Below, in pieces: positions 1 through 9,329 of a stretch of 64,000 nucleotides of DNA. A model generated the notes under the pieces. That model was not told where the DNA came from and made no database searches. It was given only the letters and a program-made list of their open reading frames with translations. This stretch comes from Hyperoodon ampullatus. Lineage: Eukaryota; Chordata; Mammalia; Artiodactyla; Ziphiidae. Position 1 is the first letter of the stretch. The number at the start of each line of letters is the position of its first letter. The stretch lies in contig OX457074.1 in assembly GCA_949752795.1 (NCBI GenBank), forward strand, positions 62,001 through 126,000. The letters are read 5' to 3'. A program made the position numbers and the translations under genes.

Positions 1-875
1 CACACCTTACCCTCCGCCGTACCCTCATCCTAATCCGTACGCGGACACTGACCCGCGCGTCCGCACGTGCCCCAACCCTAGCACGTGTCCACACCCTCAC
101 CTGTGCCCTCAGCCTTGCCGTTCCCTAATCCTAAACCTAGCCCGGAACGGAAACCCACCGGCAGCCCCACACCTTAGCCTCCGCCGTACCCTCATCCTAA
201 TCCGTACGCGGACACTGACCCGCGCGTCCGCACGTGCCCCGACCCTAGCACGTGTCCGCACCCTCACCTGTGCCCTCAGCCTTGCCGTTCCCTAACCCTA
301 ACCCTAGCCCGGAACGGAAACCAACCGGCAGCCTCACACCTTAGCCTCTGAAGTACCCTCATCCTAATCCGTACGCGGACACTGACCCGCGCGTCCGCAC
401 GTGCCCCGACCCTAGCACGTGTCCGCTCCCTCACCTGTGCCCTCAGCCTTGCCGTTCCCTAACCCTAACCCTAGCCCGGAACGGAAACCCACCGGCAGCC
501 CCACACCTTAGCCTCCGCCGTACCCTCATCCTAATCCGTACGCGGACACTGACCCGCGCGTCCGCACGTGCCCCGACCCTAGCACGTGTCCGCACCCTCA
601 CCTGTGCCCTCAGCCTTGCAATTCCCTAACCCTAACCCTAGCCCGGAACGGAAACCCACCGGCAGCCTCACACCTTAGCTTCCGACGTACCCTGATCCTA
701 ATCCGTACGCGGACACTGACCCGCGCTTCCGCACGTGCCCCGACCCTAGCACGTGTCCGCACCCTCACCTGTGCCCTCAGCCTTGCCGTTCCCTAACCCT
801 AACCCTAGCCCGGAACGGAAACCCACCGGCAGCCCCACACCTTAGCCTCCGCCGTACCCTCATCCTAATCCGTAC

Positions 876-927
876 GCGGACACTGACCCGCGCGTCCGCA
901 CGTGCCCCGACCCTAGCACGTGTCCGC
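876..927. other. Dyad-symmetry region with alternative hairpins, reference copy
   Basis: GCGGACAC (876-883) is the exact reverse complement of GTGTCCGC (920-927), giving 8-bp arms. Nested inside, CACGTGC (899-905) can pair with GCACGTG (916-922) with a 10-nt loop. GCGGAC (876-881) can instead pair with GTCCGC (895-900). Phase 41-92 of each monomer is therefore a compact dyad that could form a hairpin or cruciform in single-stranded DNA or RNA. Confidence 0.6.
899..922. promoter_or_regulatory. Paired CACGTG (E-box) palindromes, reference copy
   Basis: Two perfect CACGTG hexamers lie at 899-904 and 917-922, 18 bp apart start to start. Both recur in nearly every monomer, and a related CACCTG follows at 933-938. 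CACGTG is the core site of bHLH factors (Myc/Max, USF, Pho4, Cbf1 families). Occasional copies lose one site (CATGTG, CACCTG and CACGTA variants). The motif is seen; occupancy is speculation, and part of the conservation may simply reflect array homogenisation. Confidence 0.55.
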
Positions 928-957
928 ACCCTCACCTGTGCCCTCAGCCTTGCCGTT

Positions 958-978
958 CCCTAACCCTAACCCTAGCCC
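958..978 (-). other. Telomere-type box / predicted G-quadruplex, reference copy
   Basis: The + strand reads four CCC tracts separated by TAA, TAA and TAG. The minus strand therefore carries four GGG tracts with 3-nt loops (CTA, TTA, TTA), the classical telomeric G-quadruplex pattern G3N3G3N3G3N3G3. The C-rich strand could form an i-motif. The same box sits at phase 123-143 of most monomers, giving roughly one potential quadruplex per 167 bp across the window. Some monomers have lost a tract (for example AAACCTAG or AATCCTAG forms). Folding is inferred from pattern only. Confidence 0.85.
961..975 (-). promoter_or_regulatory. Two overlapping TRF-type (YTAGGGTTR) sites, reference copy
   Basis: On the minus strand the box contains CTAGGGTTA (+ strand 967-975) and TTAGGGTTA (+ strand 961-969). 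Both fit the YTAGGGTTR consensus of the vertebrate telomere proteins TRF1/TRF2. The pair repeats in most monomers. Whether such a protein binds here depends on the organism, which is unknown; the match is seen and the binding is inferred. Confidence 0.5.
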
Positions 979-1169
979 GGAACGGAAACCCACCGGCAGC
1001 CCCACACCTTAGCCTCCACCGTACCTTCATCCTAATCCGTACGCGGACACTGACCCACGCGTCCGCACGTGCCCCGACCCTAGCACGTGTCCGCACCCTC
1101 ACCTGTGCCCTCAGCCTTGCCGTTCCCTAACCCTAACCCTAGCCCGGAACGGAAACCCACCGGCAGCCC

Positions 1170-1670
1170 CACACCTTAGCCTCCGCTGTACCCTCATCCT
1201 CATCCGTACGCGGACACTGACCCTCGCGTCCACACGTGCCCCGACCCTAGCACGTGTCCGCACCCTCACCTGTGCCCTCAGCCTTGCCGTTCCCTAACCC
1301 TAACCCTAGCCCGGAACGGAAACCCACCGGCAGCCCCACACCTTACCCTCCGCCGCTCCCTCATCCTCATCCATACGCGGACACTGACCCGCGCGTCCGC
1401 ACGTGCCCCGACCCTAGCACGTGTCCGCACCCTCTCCTGTGCCCTCAGCCTTGCCGTTCCCTAACCCTAACCCTAGACCGGAACGGAAACCCACCGGCGG
1501 CCCCACACCTTACCCTCCGCCGTACCCTCATCCTAATCCGTACGCGGACACTGACCCGCGCGTCCGCACTTGCCCCGACCCTAGCACGTGTCCGCACCCT
1601 CACCTGTGCCCTCAGCCTTGCCGTTCCCTAACCCTAAACCTAGCCCGGAACGGAAACCCACCGGCAGCCC
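1170..1670 (+). repeat. Landmark three-monomer cassette, copy 1
   Basis: Three consecutive variant monomers. The first has GCTGTACC, CTCATCCTCATCC and CCCTCGCGTCCACACG. The second has CCTTAC, GCCGCTCCC, CCATACG, CCCTCTCCTG and CTAGACCGG. The third has GGCGGCCCC and CCTTAC. The two CCTTAC changes remove the usual TAG and open two overlapping 125-codon frames. This copy has a private CACTTGCCCC in its third monomer. Confidence 0.85.
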
Positions 1671-3639
1671 CACACCTTAGCCTCCGCCGTACCCTCATCC
1701 TAATCCGTACGCGGACACTGACCCGCGTGTCCGCACGTGCCCCGACCCTAGCACGTGTCCGCACCCTCACCTGTGCCCTCAGCCTTGCCGTTCCCTAACC
1801 CTAACCCTAGCCGGGAACGGAAACCCACCGGCAGCCTCACACCTTAGCCTCTGACGTACCCTCATCCTAATCCGTACGCGGACACTGACCCGCGCGTCCG
1901 CACGTGCCCCGACCCTAGCACGTGTCCGCACCCTCACCTGTGCCCTCAGCCTTGCCGTTCCCTAACCCTAACCCTAGCCCGGAACGGAAACCCACCGGCA
2001 GCCCCACACCTTAGCCTCCGCCGTACCCTCATCCTCATCCGTACGCGGACACTGACCCGCGCGTCCGCACGTGCCCCGACCCTAGCACGTGTCCGCACCC
2101 TCTCCTGTGCCCTCAGCCTTGCCGTTCCCTAACCCTAACCCTAGCCCGGAACGGAAACCCACTGGCAGCCCCACACCTTAGCCTCCACCGTACCCTCATC
2201 CTAATCCGTACTCGGACACTGACCCGCGCGTCCGCACGTGCCCCGACCCTAGCACGTGTCCGCACCCTCACCTGTGCCCTCAGCCTTGCCGTTCCCTAAC
2301 CCTAGCCCTAGCCCAGAACGGAAACCCACCGGCAGCCCCACACCTTAGCCTCCGCCGTACCCTCATCCTAATCCGTACGCGGACACTGACCCGCGCGTCC
2401 GCACGTGCCCCGACCCTAGCACGTGTCCGCAACATCGCCTGTGCCCTCAGCCTTGCCGTTCCCTAACCCTAACCCTAGCCCGGAACGGAAACCCCCCGGC
2501 AGCCCCACACCTTAGCCTCCGCCGTACCCTCATCCTAATCCGTACGCGGACACTGACCCGCGCGTCCGCACGTGCCCTGACCCTAGCACGTGTCCGCACC
2601 CTCACCTGTGCCCTCATCCTTGCCGTTCCCTAACCCTAACCCTACCCCGGAAGGGAAACCCACTGGCAGCCCCACACCTTAGCCCCCGCCGTACCCTCAT
2701 CCTTATCCGTACGCGGACACTGACCCGCGCATCCGCACGTGCCCCGACCCTAGCACGTGTCCGCCCCCTCACCTGTGCCCTCAGCCTTGCCGTTCCCTAA
2801 CCCTAACCCTAGCCCGGAACGGAAACCCACCGGCAGCCCCACACCTTAGCCTCCGCCGTACGCTCATCCTAATCCGTACGCGGACACTGACCCACACGTC
2901 CGCACGTGCCCCGACCCTAGCACGTGTCCGCACCCTCACCTGTGCCCTCAGCCTTGCCGTTCCCTAACCCTAACCCTAGCCCGGAACGGAAACCCACCGG
3001 CAGCCCCACACCTTAGCCCCCGCCGTACCCTCATCCTAATCCGTACGCGGACACTGACCCGCGCGTCCGCACGTGCCCCGACCCTAGCACGTGTCCGCAC
3101 CCTCACCTGTGCCCTCAGCCTTGCCGTTCCCTAACCCTAACCCTAGCCCGGAAGGGAAACCCACTGGCAGCCCCACACCTTAGCCCCCGCCGTACCCTCA
3201 TCCTAATCCGTACGCGGACACTGACCCGCGCGTCCGCACGTGCACCGACCCTAGCACGTGTCCGCACCCTCCCCTGTGCCCTCAGCCTTGCCGTTCCCTA
3301 ACCCTAACCCTAGCCCGGAACGGAAACCCACCGGCAGACCCACACCTTAGCCTCCGCCGTACCCTCATCCTCATCCGTACGCGGACACTGACCCGCGCGT
3401 CCGCACGTGCCCCGACCCTAGCACGTGTCCGCACCCTCACCTGTGCCCTCAGCCTTGCCGTTCCCTAACCCTAACCCTAGCCCGGAACGGAAACCCACCG
3501 GCAGCCCCACACCTTACCCTCCGCCGTACCCTCATCCTCATCTGTACGCGGACACTGACCCGCACGTACGCACGTGCCCCAACCCTAGCACGTGTCCGCA
3601 CCCTCACCTGTGCCCTCAGCCTTGCCGTTCCCTAACCCT

Positions 3640-6600
3640 AACCCTAGCCCGGATTGGAAACCCACCGGCAGCCCCACACCTTAGCCTCCGCCGTACCCTC
3701 ATCCTAATCCGTACACGGACAATAACCCGCGCGTCCGCACGTGCCCCGACCCTAGCACGTGTCCGCACCCTCACCTGTGCCCTCAGCCTTGCCGTTCCCT
3801 AACCCTAACCCTAGCCCGGAACGGAAACCCACCGGCAGCCCCACACCTTAGCCTCCGCCGTACCCTCATCCTAATCCGTACGCGGACACTGACCCGCGCG
3901 TCCGCACGTGCCCCGACCCTAGCACGTATCTGCACCCTCCCCTGTGCCCTCAGCCTTGCCGTTCCCTAACCCTAACCCTAGCCCGGAAGGGAAACCCACC
4001 GGCAGCCCCACACCTTAGCCTCCGCCGTAACCTCATCCTAATCCGTACGCGGACACTGACCCGCGCTTCCGCACGTGCCCCGACCCTAGCACGTGTCCGC
4101 ACCCTCACCTGTGCCCTCAGCCTTGCCGTTCCCTAACCCTAACCCTAGCCCGGAACGGAAACCCACCGGCAGCCCCACACCTTAGCCTCCGCCGTACCCT
4201 CATCCTAATCCGTACGCGGACACTGACCCGCGCGTCCGCACGTGCCCCGACCCTAGCACGTGTCCGCACCCTCACCTGTGCCCTCAGCCTTGCCGTTCCC
4301 TAACCCTAACCCTAGCCCGGAACGGAAACCCACCGGCAGCCCCACACCTTAGCCTCCGCCGTACCCTCATCTTAATCCGTACGCGGACACTGACCCGCGC
4401 GTCCGCACGTGCCCCGACCCTACCACGTGTCCGCACCCTCACCTGTTCCCTCAGCCTTGCCGTTCCCTAACCCTAACCCTAGCCCGGAACGGAAACCCAC
4501 CGGCAGCCCCACACCTTAGCCTCCGCCATACCCTCATCCTAATCCGTACGCGGACACTGACCCGCGCGTTCGCACGTGCCCCGACCCTAGCACGTGTCCG
4601 CAACCTCACCTGTGCCCTCAGCCTTGCCGTTCCCTAACCCTAACCCTAGCCCGGAATGGAAACCCACCGGCAGCCCCACACCTTAGCCTCCGCCGTACCT
4701 TCATCCTAATCCGTACGCGGACACTGACCCGCGAGTCTGCACGTGCCCCGAACCTAGCACGTGTCCGCACCCTCACCTGTGCCCTCAGCCTTGCCGTTCC
4801 CTAACCCTAACCCTAGCCCGGAAGGGAAACCCACCGGCAGCCCCACACCTTAGCCTCCGCCGTACCCTCATCCTAATCCGTACGCGGACACTGACCCGCG
4901 CGTCCGCACGTGCCCCGACCCTAGCACGTGTCCGCACCCTCACCTGTGCCCTCAGCCTTGCCGTTCCCTAACCCTAACCCTAGCCCGGAACGGAAACCCA
5001 CCGGCAGCCCCACACCTTAGCCTCCGCCGTACCCTCATCCTAATCCGTACGCGGACACTGACCCGCGCGTCCGCACGTGCCCCGACCCTAGCACGTGTCC
5101 GCACCCTCACCTGTTCCCTCAGCCTTGCCGTTCCCTAACCCTAACCCTAGCCCGGAACGGAAACCCACCGGCAGCCCCACACCTTAGCCTCCGCCGTACC
5201 CTCATCCTAATCCGTACGCGGACACTGACCCGCGCGTCCGCACGTGCCCCGACCCTAGCACGTGTCCGCATCCTCACCTGTGCCCTCAGCCTTGCCGTTC
5301 CCTAACCCTAACCCTAGCCCGGAACAGAAACCCACCGGCAGCCCCACACCTTAGCCTCCGCCGTACCCTCATCCTAATCCGTACGCGGACACTGACCCGC
5401 GCGTCCGCACCTGCCCCGACCCTAGCACGTGTCCGCACCCTCACCTGTGCCCTCAGCTTTGCCGTTCCCTAACCCTAACCCTAGCCCGGAACGGAAACCC
5501 ACCGGCAGCCCCACACCTTAGTCTCCGCCGTACCCTCATCCTAATCCGTACGCGGACACTGACCCGCGCGTCCGCACGTGCCCCGACCCTAGCACGTGTC
5601 CGCACCCTCACCTGTGCCCTTAGCATTGCAATTCCCTAACCCTAACCCTAGCCCGGAACGGAAACCCACCGGCAGCCTCACACCTTAGCCTCCGACGTAC
5701 CCTGATCCTACTCCGTACACGGACACTGACCCGCGCTTCCGCACTTGCCCCGACCCTAGCACGTGTCCGCACCCTCACCTGTGCCCTCAGCCTTGCCGTT
5801 CCCTAACCCTAACCCTAGCCCGGAACGGAAACCCACCGGCAGCCCCACACCTTAGCCTCCGCCGTACCCTCATCCTAATCCGTACGCGGACACTGACCCG
5901 CGCGTCCGCACGTGCCACGACCCTAGCACGTGTCCGCACCCTCACCCGTGCCCTCAGCCTTGCCGTTCCCTAACCCTAACCCTAGCCCGGAACGGAAACC
6001 CACCGGCAGCCCCACACCTTAGCCTCCGCCGTACCTTCATCCTAATCCGTACGCGGACACTGACCCGCGCGTCCGCACGTGCCCCGACCCTAGCACGTGT
6101 CCGCACCCTCACCTGTGCCCTCAGCCTTGCCGTTCCCTAACCCTAACCCTAGCCCGGAAGGGAAACCCACCGGCAGCCCCACACCTTAGCCTCCGCCGTA
6201 CCCTCATCCTAATCCGTACGCGGACACTGACCCGCGTGTCCGCACGTGCCCCGACCCTAGCACGTGTCCGCACCCTCACCTGTGCCCTCAGCCTTGCCGT
6301 TCCCTAACCCTAATCCTAGCCCGGAACGGAAACCCACCGGCAGCCCCACACCTTAGCCTCCGCCGTACCCTCATCCTAATCCGTACGCGGACACTGACCC
6401 ACGCGTCCGCACGTGCCCCGACCCTAGCACGTGTCCGCACCCTCACCTGTGCCCTCAGCCTTGCCGTTCCCTAACCCTAACCCTAGCCCGGAACGGAAAC
6501 CCACCGGCAGCCCCACACCTTAGCCTCCGCCGTACCCTCATCCTAATCCGTACGCGGACACTGACCCGCGCGTCCGCACGTGCCCCGACCCTAGCACGTG

Positions 6601-9300
6601 TCCGCACCCTCACCTGTGCCCTCAGCCTTGCCGTTCCCTAACCCTAACCCTAGCCCGGAACGGAAACCCACCGGCAGCCCCACACCTTAGCCTCCGCCGT
6701 ACCCTCATCCTAATCCGTACGCGGACACTGACCCGCGAGTCCGCACGTGCCCCGAACCTAGCACGTGTCCGCACCCTCACCTGTGCCCTCAGCCTTGTCG
6801 TTCCCTAACCCTAACCCTAGCCCGGAACGGAAACCCACCGGCAGCCCCACACCTTAGCCTCCGCCGTACCCTCATCCTAATCCGTACGCGGACACTGACC
6901 CGCGCGTCCGCACGTGCCCCGACCCTAGCACGTGTCCCCACCCTCACCTGTGCCCTCAGCCTTGCCGTTCCCTAACCCTAACCCTAGCCCGGAACGGAAA
7001 CCCACCGGCAGCCCCACACCTTAGCCTCCACCGTACCCTCATCCTAATCCGTACGCGGACACTGACCCGCGCGTCCGCACGTGCCCCGACCCTAGCACGT
7101 GTCCGCACCCTCACCTGTGCCCTCAGCCTTGCCGTTCCCTAACCCTAACCCTAGCCCGGAAGGGAAACCCACCGGCAGCCCCACACCTTAGCCTCCGCCG
7201 TACCCTCATCCTAATCCGTACGCGGACACTGACCCGCGCGTCCGCACGTGCCCCGACCCTAGCACGTGTCCGCACCCTCACCTGTGCCCTCAGCCTTGCC
7301 GTTCCCTAACCCTAACCCTAGCCCGGAACGGAAACCCACCGGCAGCCCCACACCTTAGCCTCCGCCATACCCTCATCCTAATCCGTACGCGGACACTGAC
7401 CCGCGCGTTCGCACGTGCCCCGACCCTAGCACGTGTCCGCAACCTCACCTGTGCCCTCAGCCTTGCCGTTCCCTAACCCTAACCCTAGCCCGGAACGGAA
7501 ACCCACCGGCAGCCCCACACCTTAGCCTCCGCCGTACCTTCATCCTAATCCGTACGCGGACACTGACCCGCGAGTCTGCACGTGCCCCGAACCTAGCACG
7601 TGTCCGCACCCTCACCTGTGCCCTCAGCCTTGCCGTTCCCTAACCCTAACCCTAGCCCGGAAGGGAAACCCACCGGCAGCCCCACACCTTAGCCTCCGCC
7701 GTACCCTCATCCTAATCCATACGCGGACACTGACCCGCGCGTCCGCACGTGCCCCGACCCTAGCACGTGTCCGCACCCTCACCTGTGCCCTCAGCCTTGC
7801 CGTTCCCTAACCCTAACCCTAGCCCGGAACGGAAACCCACCGGCAGCCCCACACCTTAGCCTCCGCCGTACCCTCATCCTAATCCGTACGCGGACACTGA
7901 CCCGCGCGTCCGCACGTGCCCCGACCCTAGCACGTGTCCGCACCCTCACCTGTTCCCTCAGCCTTGCCATTCCCTAACCCTAACCCTAGCCCGGAACGGA
8001 AACCCACCGGCAGCCCCACACCTTAGCCTCCGCCGTACCCTCATCCTAATCCGTACGCGGACACTGACCCGCGCGTCCGCACGTGCCCCGACCCTAGCAC
8101 GTGTCCGCACCCTCACCTGTGCCCTCAGCCTTGCCGTTCCCTAACCCTAACCCTAGCCCGGAACAGAAACCCACCGGCAGCCCCACACCTTAGCCTCCGC
8201 CGTACCCTCATCCTAATCCGTACGCGGACACTGACCCGCGCGTCCGCACCTGCCCCGACCCTAGCACGTGTCCGCACCCTCACCTGTGCCCTCAGCTTTG
8301 CCGTTCCCTAACCCTAACCCTAGCCCGGAACGGAAACCCACCGGCAGCCCCACACCTTAGTCTCCGCCGTACCCTCATCCTAATCCGTACGCGGACACTG
8401 ACCCGCGCGTCCGCACGTGCCCCGACCCTAGCACGTGTCCGCACCCTCACCTGTGCCCTTAGCATTGCAATTCCCTAACCCTAACCCTAGCCCGGAACGG
8501 AAACCCACCGGCAGCCTCACACCTTAGCCTCCGACGTACCCTGATCCTACTCCGTACGCGGACACTGTCCCGCGCTTCCGCACTTGCCCCGACCCTAGCA
8601 CGTGTCCGCACCCTCACCTGTGCCCTCAGCCTTGCCGTTCCCTAACCCTAACCCTAGCCCGGAACGGAAACCCACCGGCAGCCCCACACCTTAGCCTCCG
8701 CCGTACCCTCATCCTAATCCGTACGCGGACACTGACCCGCGCGTCCGCACGTGCCACGACCCTAGCACGTGTCCGCACCCTCACCCGTGCCCTCAGCCTT
8801 GCCGTTCCCTAACCCTAACCCTAGCCCGGAACGGAAACCCACCGGCAGCCCCACACCTTAGCCTCCGCCGTACCTTCATCCTAATCCGTACGCGGACACT
8901 GACCCGCGCGTCCGCACGTGCCCCGACCCTAGCACGTGTCCGCACCCTCACCTGTGCCCTCAGCCTTGCCGTTCCCTAACCCTAACCCTAGCCCGGAAGG
9001 GAAACCCACCGGCAGCCCCACACCTTAGCCTCCGCCGTACCCTCATCCTAATCCGTACGCGGACACTGACCCGCGTGTCCGCACGTGCCCCGACCCTAGC
9101 ACGTGTCCGCACCCTCACCTGTGCCCTCAGCCTTGCCGTTCCCTAACCCTAATCCTAGCCCGGAACGGAAACCCACCGGCAGCCCCACACCTTAGCCTCC
9201 GCCGTACCCTCATCCTAATCCGTACGCGGACACTGACCCACGCGTCCGCACGTGCCCCGACCCTAGCACGTGTCCGCACCCTCACCTGTGCCCTCAGCCT
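3640..9300 (+). repeat. Segmental block B, copy 1 (repeated at 23.5 kb)
   Basis: Matches 23.5-29.2 kb at offset 19,871 bp (119 monomers minus 2). Anchors: CGGATTGG at 3650, GGACAATAAC at 3717, GCCATACC at 4525 and 7364, AATCCTAG near 6311. It contains the 17-monomer higher-order unit twice, the second time incompletely. Confidence 0.8.
4490..7328 (+). repeat. 17-monomer higher-order unit (2,839 bp), first complete copy
   Basis: Variant monomers recur in the same order 2,839 bp (17 x 167) later, for example GCCATACC at 4525 and 7364 and CCCACGCG at about 6400 and 9239. The following copy at about 7.33-9.3 kb is incomplete (about 12 of 17 monomers) before the order changes. Confidence 0.75.
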
Positions 9301-9329
9301 TGCCGTTCCCTAACCCTAACCCTAGCCCG

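Larger units (their letters stand above)
836..1002 (+). repeat. Reference consensus monomer
   Basis: This copy matches the commonest base at every position I compared, so it is used as the phase reference (phase 1 = 836). Landmarks are CCTTAG at phase 5-10, CGTACG at 36-41, GCGGACAC at 41-48, CACGTG at 64-69 and 82-87, GTGTCCGC at 85-92, CACCTG at 98-103, the telomere-type box at 123-143, the variable AACGG site at 146-150 and the join to the next unit at GCAGCCC/CACACC. Consensus stop triplets (phases 8, 31, 49, 79, 126, 132, 138) fall in all frames once the 167-bp period rotates the frame. Confidence 0.95.
1..7040 (+). repeat. Segmental block A, copy 1 (repeated at 16.37 kb)
   Basis: Position p matches p+16,364 (98 monomers minus the two single-base deletions lying between). 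Shared rare variants include GTCCACACC in the first monomer, ACGTATCTG at 3923, GCCATACC at 4525, GCGAGTCC near 6737, GTCCCCACC near 6938 and CCTCCACCG near 7025. The left edge is cut by the window. Confidence 0.85.

Noticed and set aside
958..978. True telomere (terminal CCCTAA tract)
   Set aside because: Each monomer has only about three hexamers in a row, ending in CCCTAG. There is no long perfect hexamer run anywhere in the window, so this is interstitial or subtelomeric satellite and not the chromosome end itself.
958..990. CENP-B box on the minus strand near the GGTTTCCGTTCCGGG sequence
   Set aside because: The essential core needs TTCG and CGGG at fixed spacing with an A between. Aligning CGGG puts GGTT where TTCG is required, and the A position is T. 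It does not match.
1254..1631. Open frames of 125 codons on the + strand (here and at about 25 further places), rich in alternating proline
   Set aside because: They begin at the GTG inside the second CACGTG and exist only where CCTTAG has become CCTTAC in the next monomer. Because 167 leaves remainder 2 on division by 3, the frame rotates and always closes by the telomere box about 378 bp on. The alternating proline pattern is the 6-bp C-rich periodicity of the DNA. No domain, no independent start context and no codon-position pattern of substitutions is visible.
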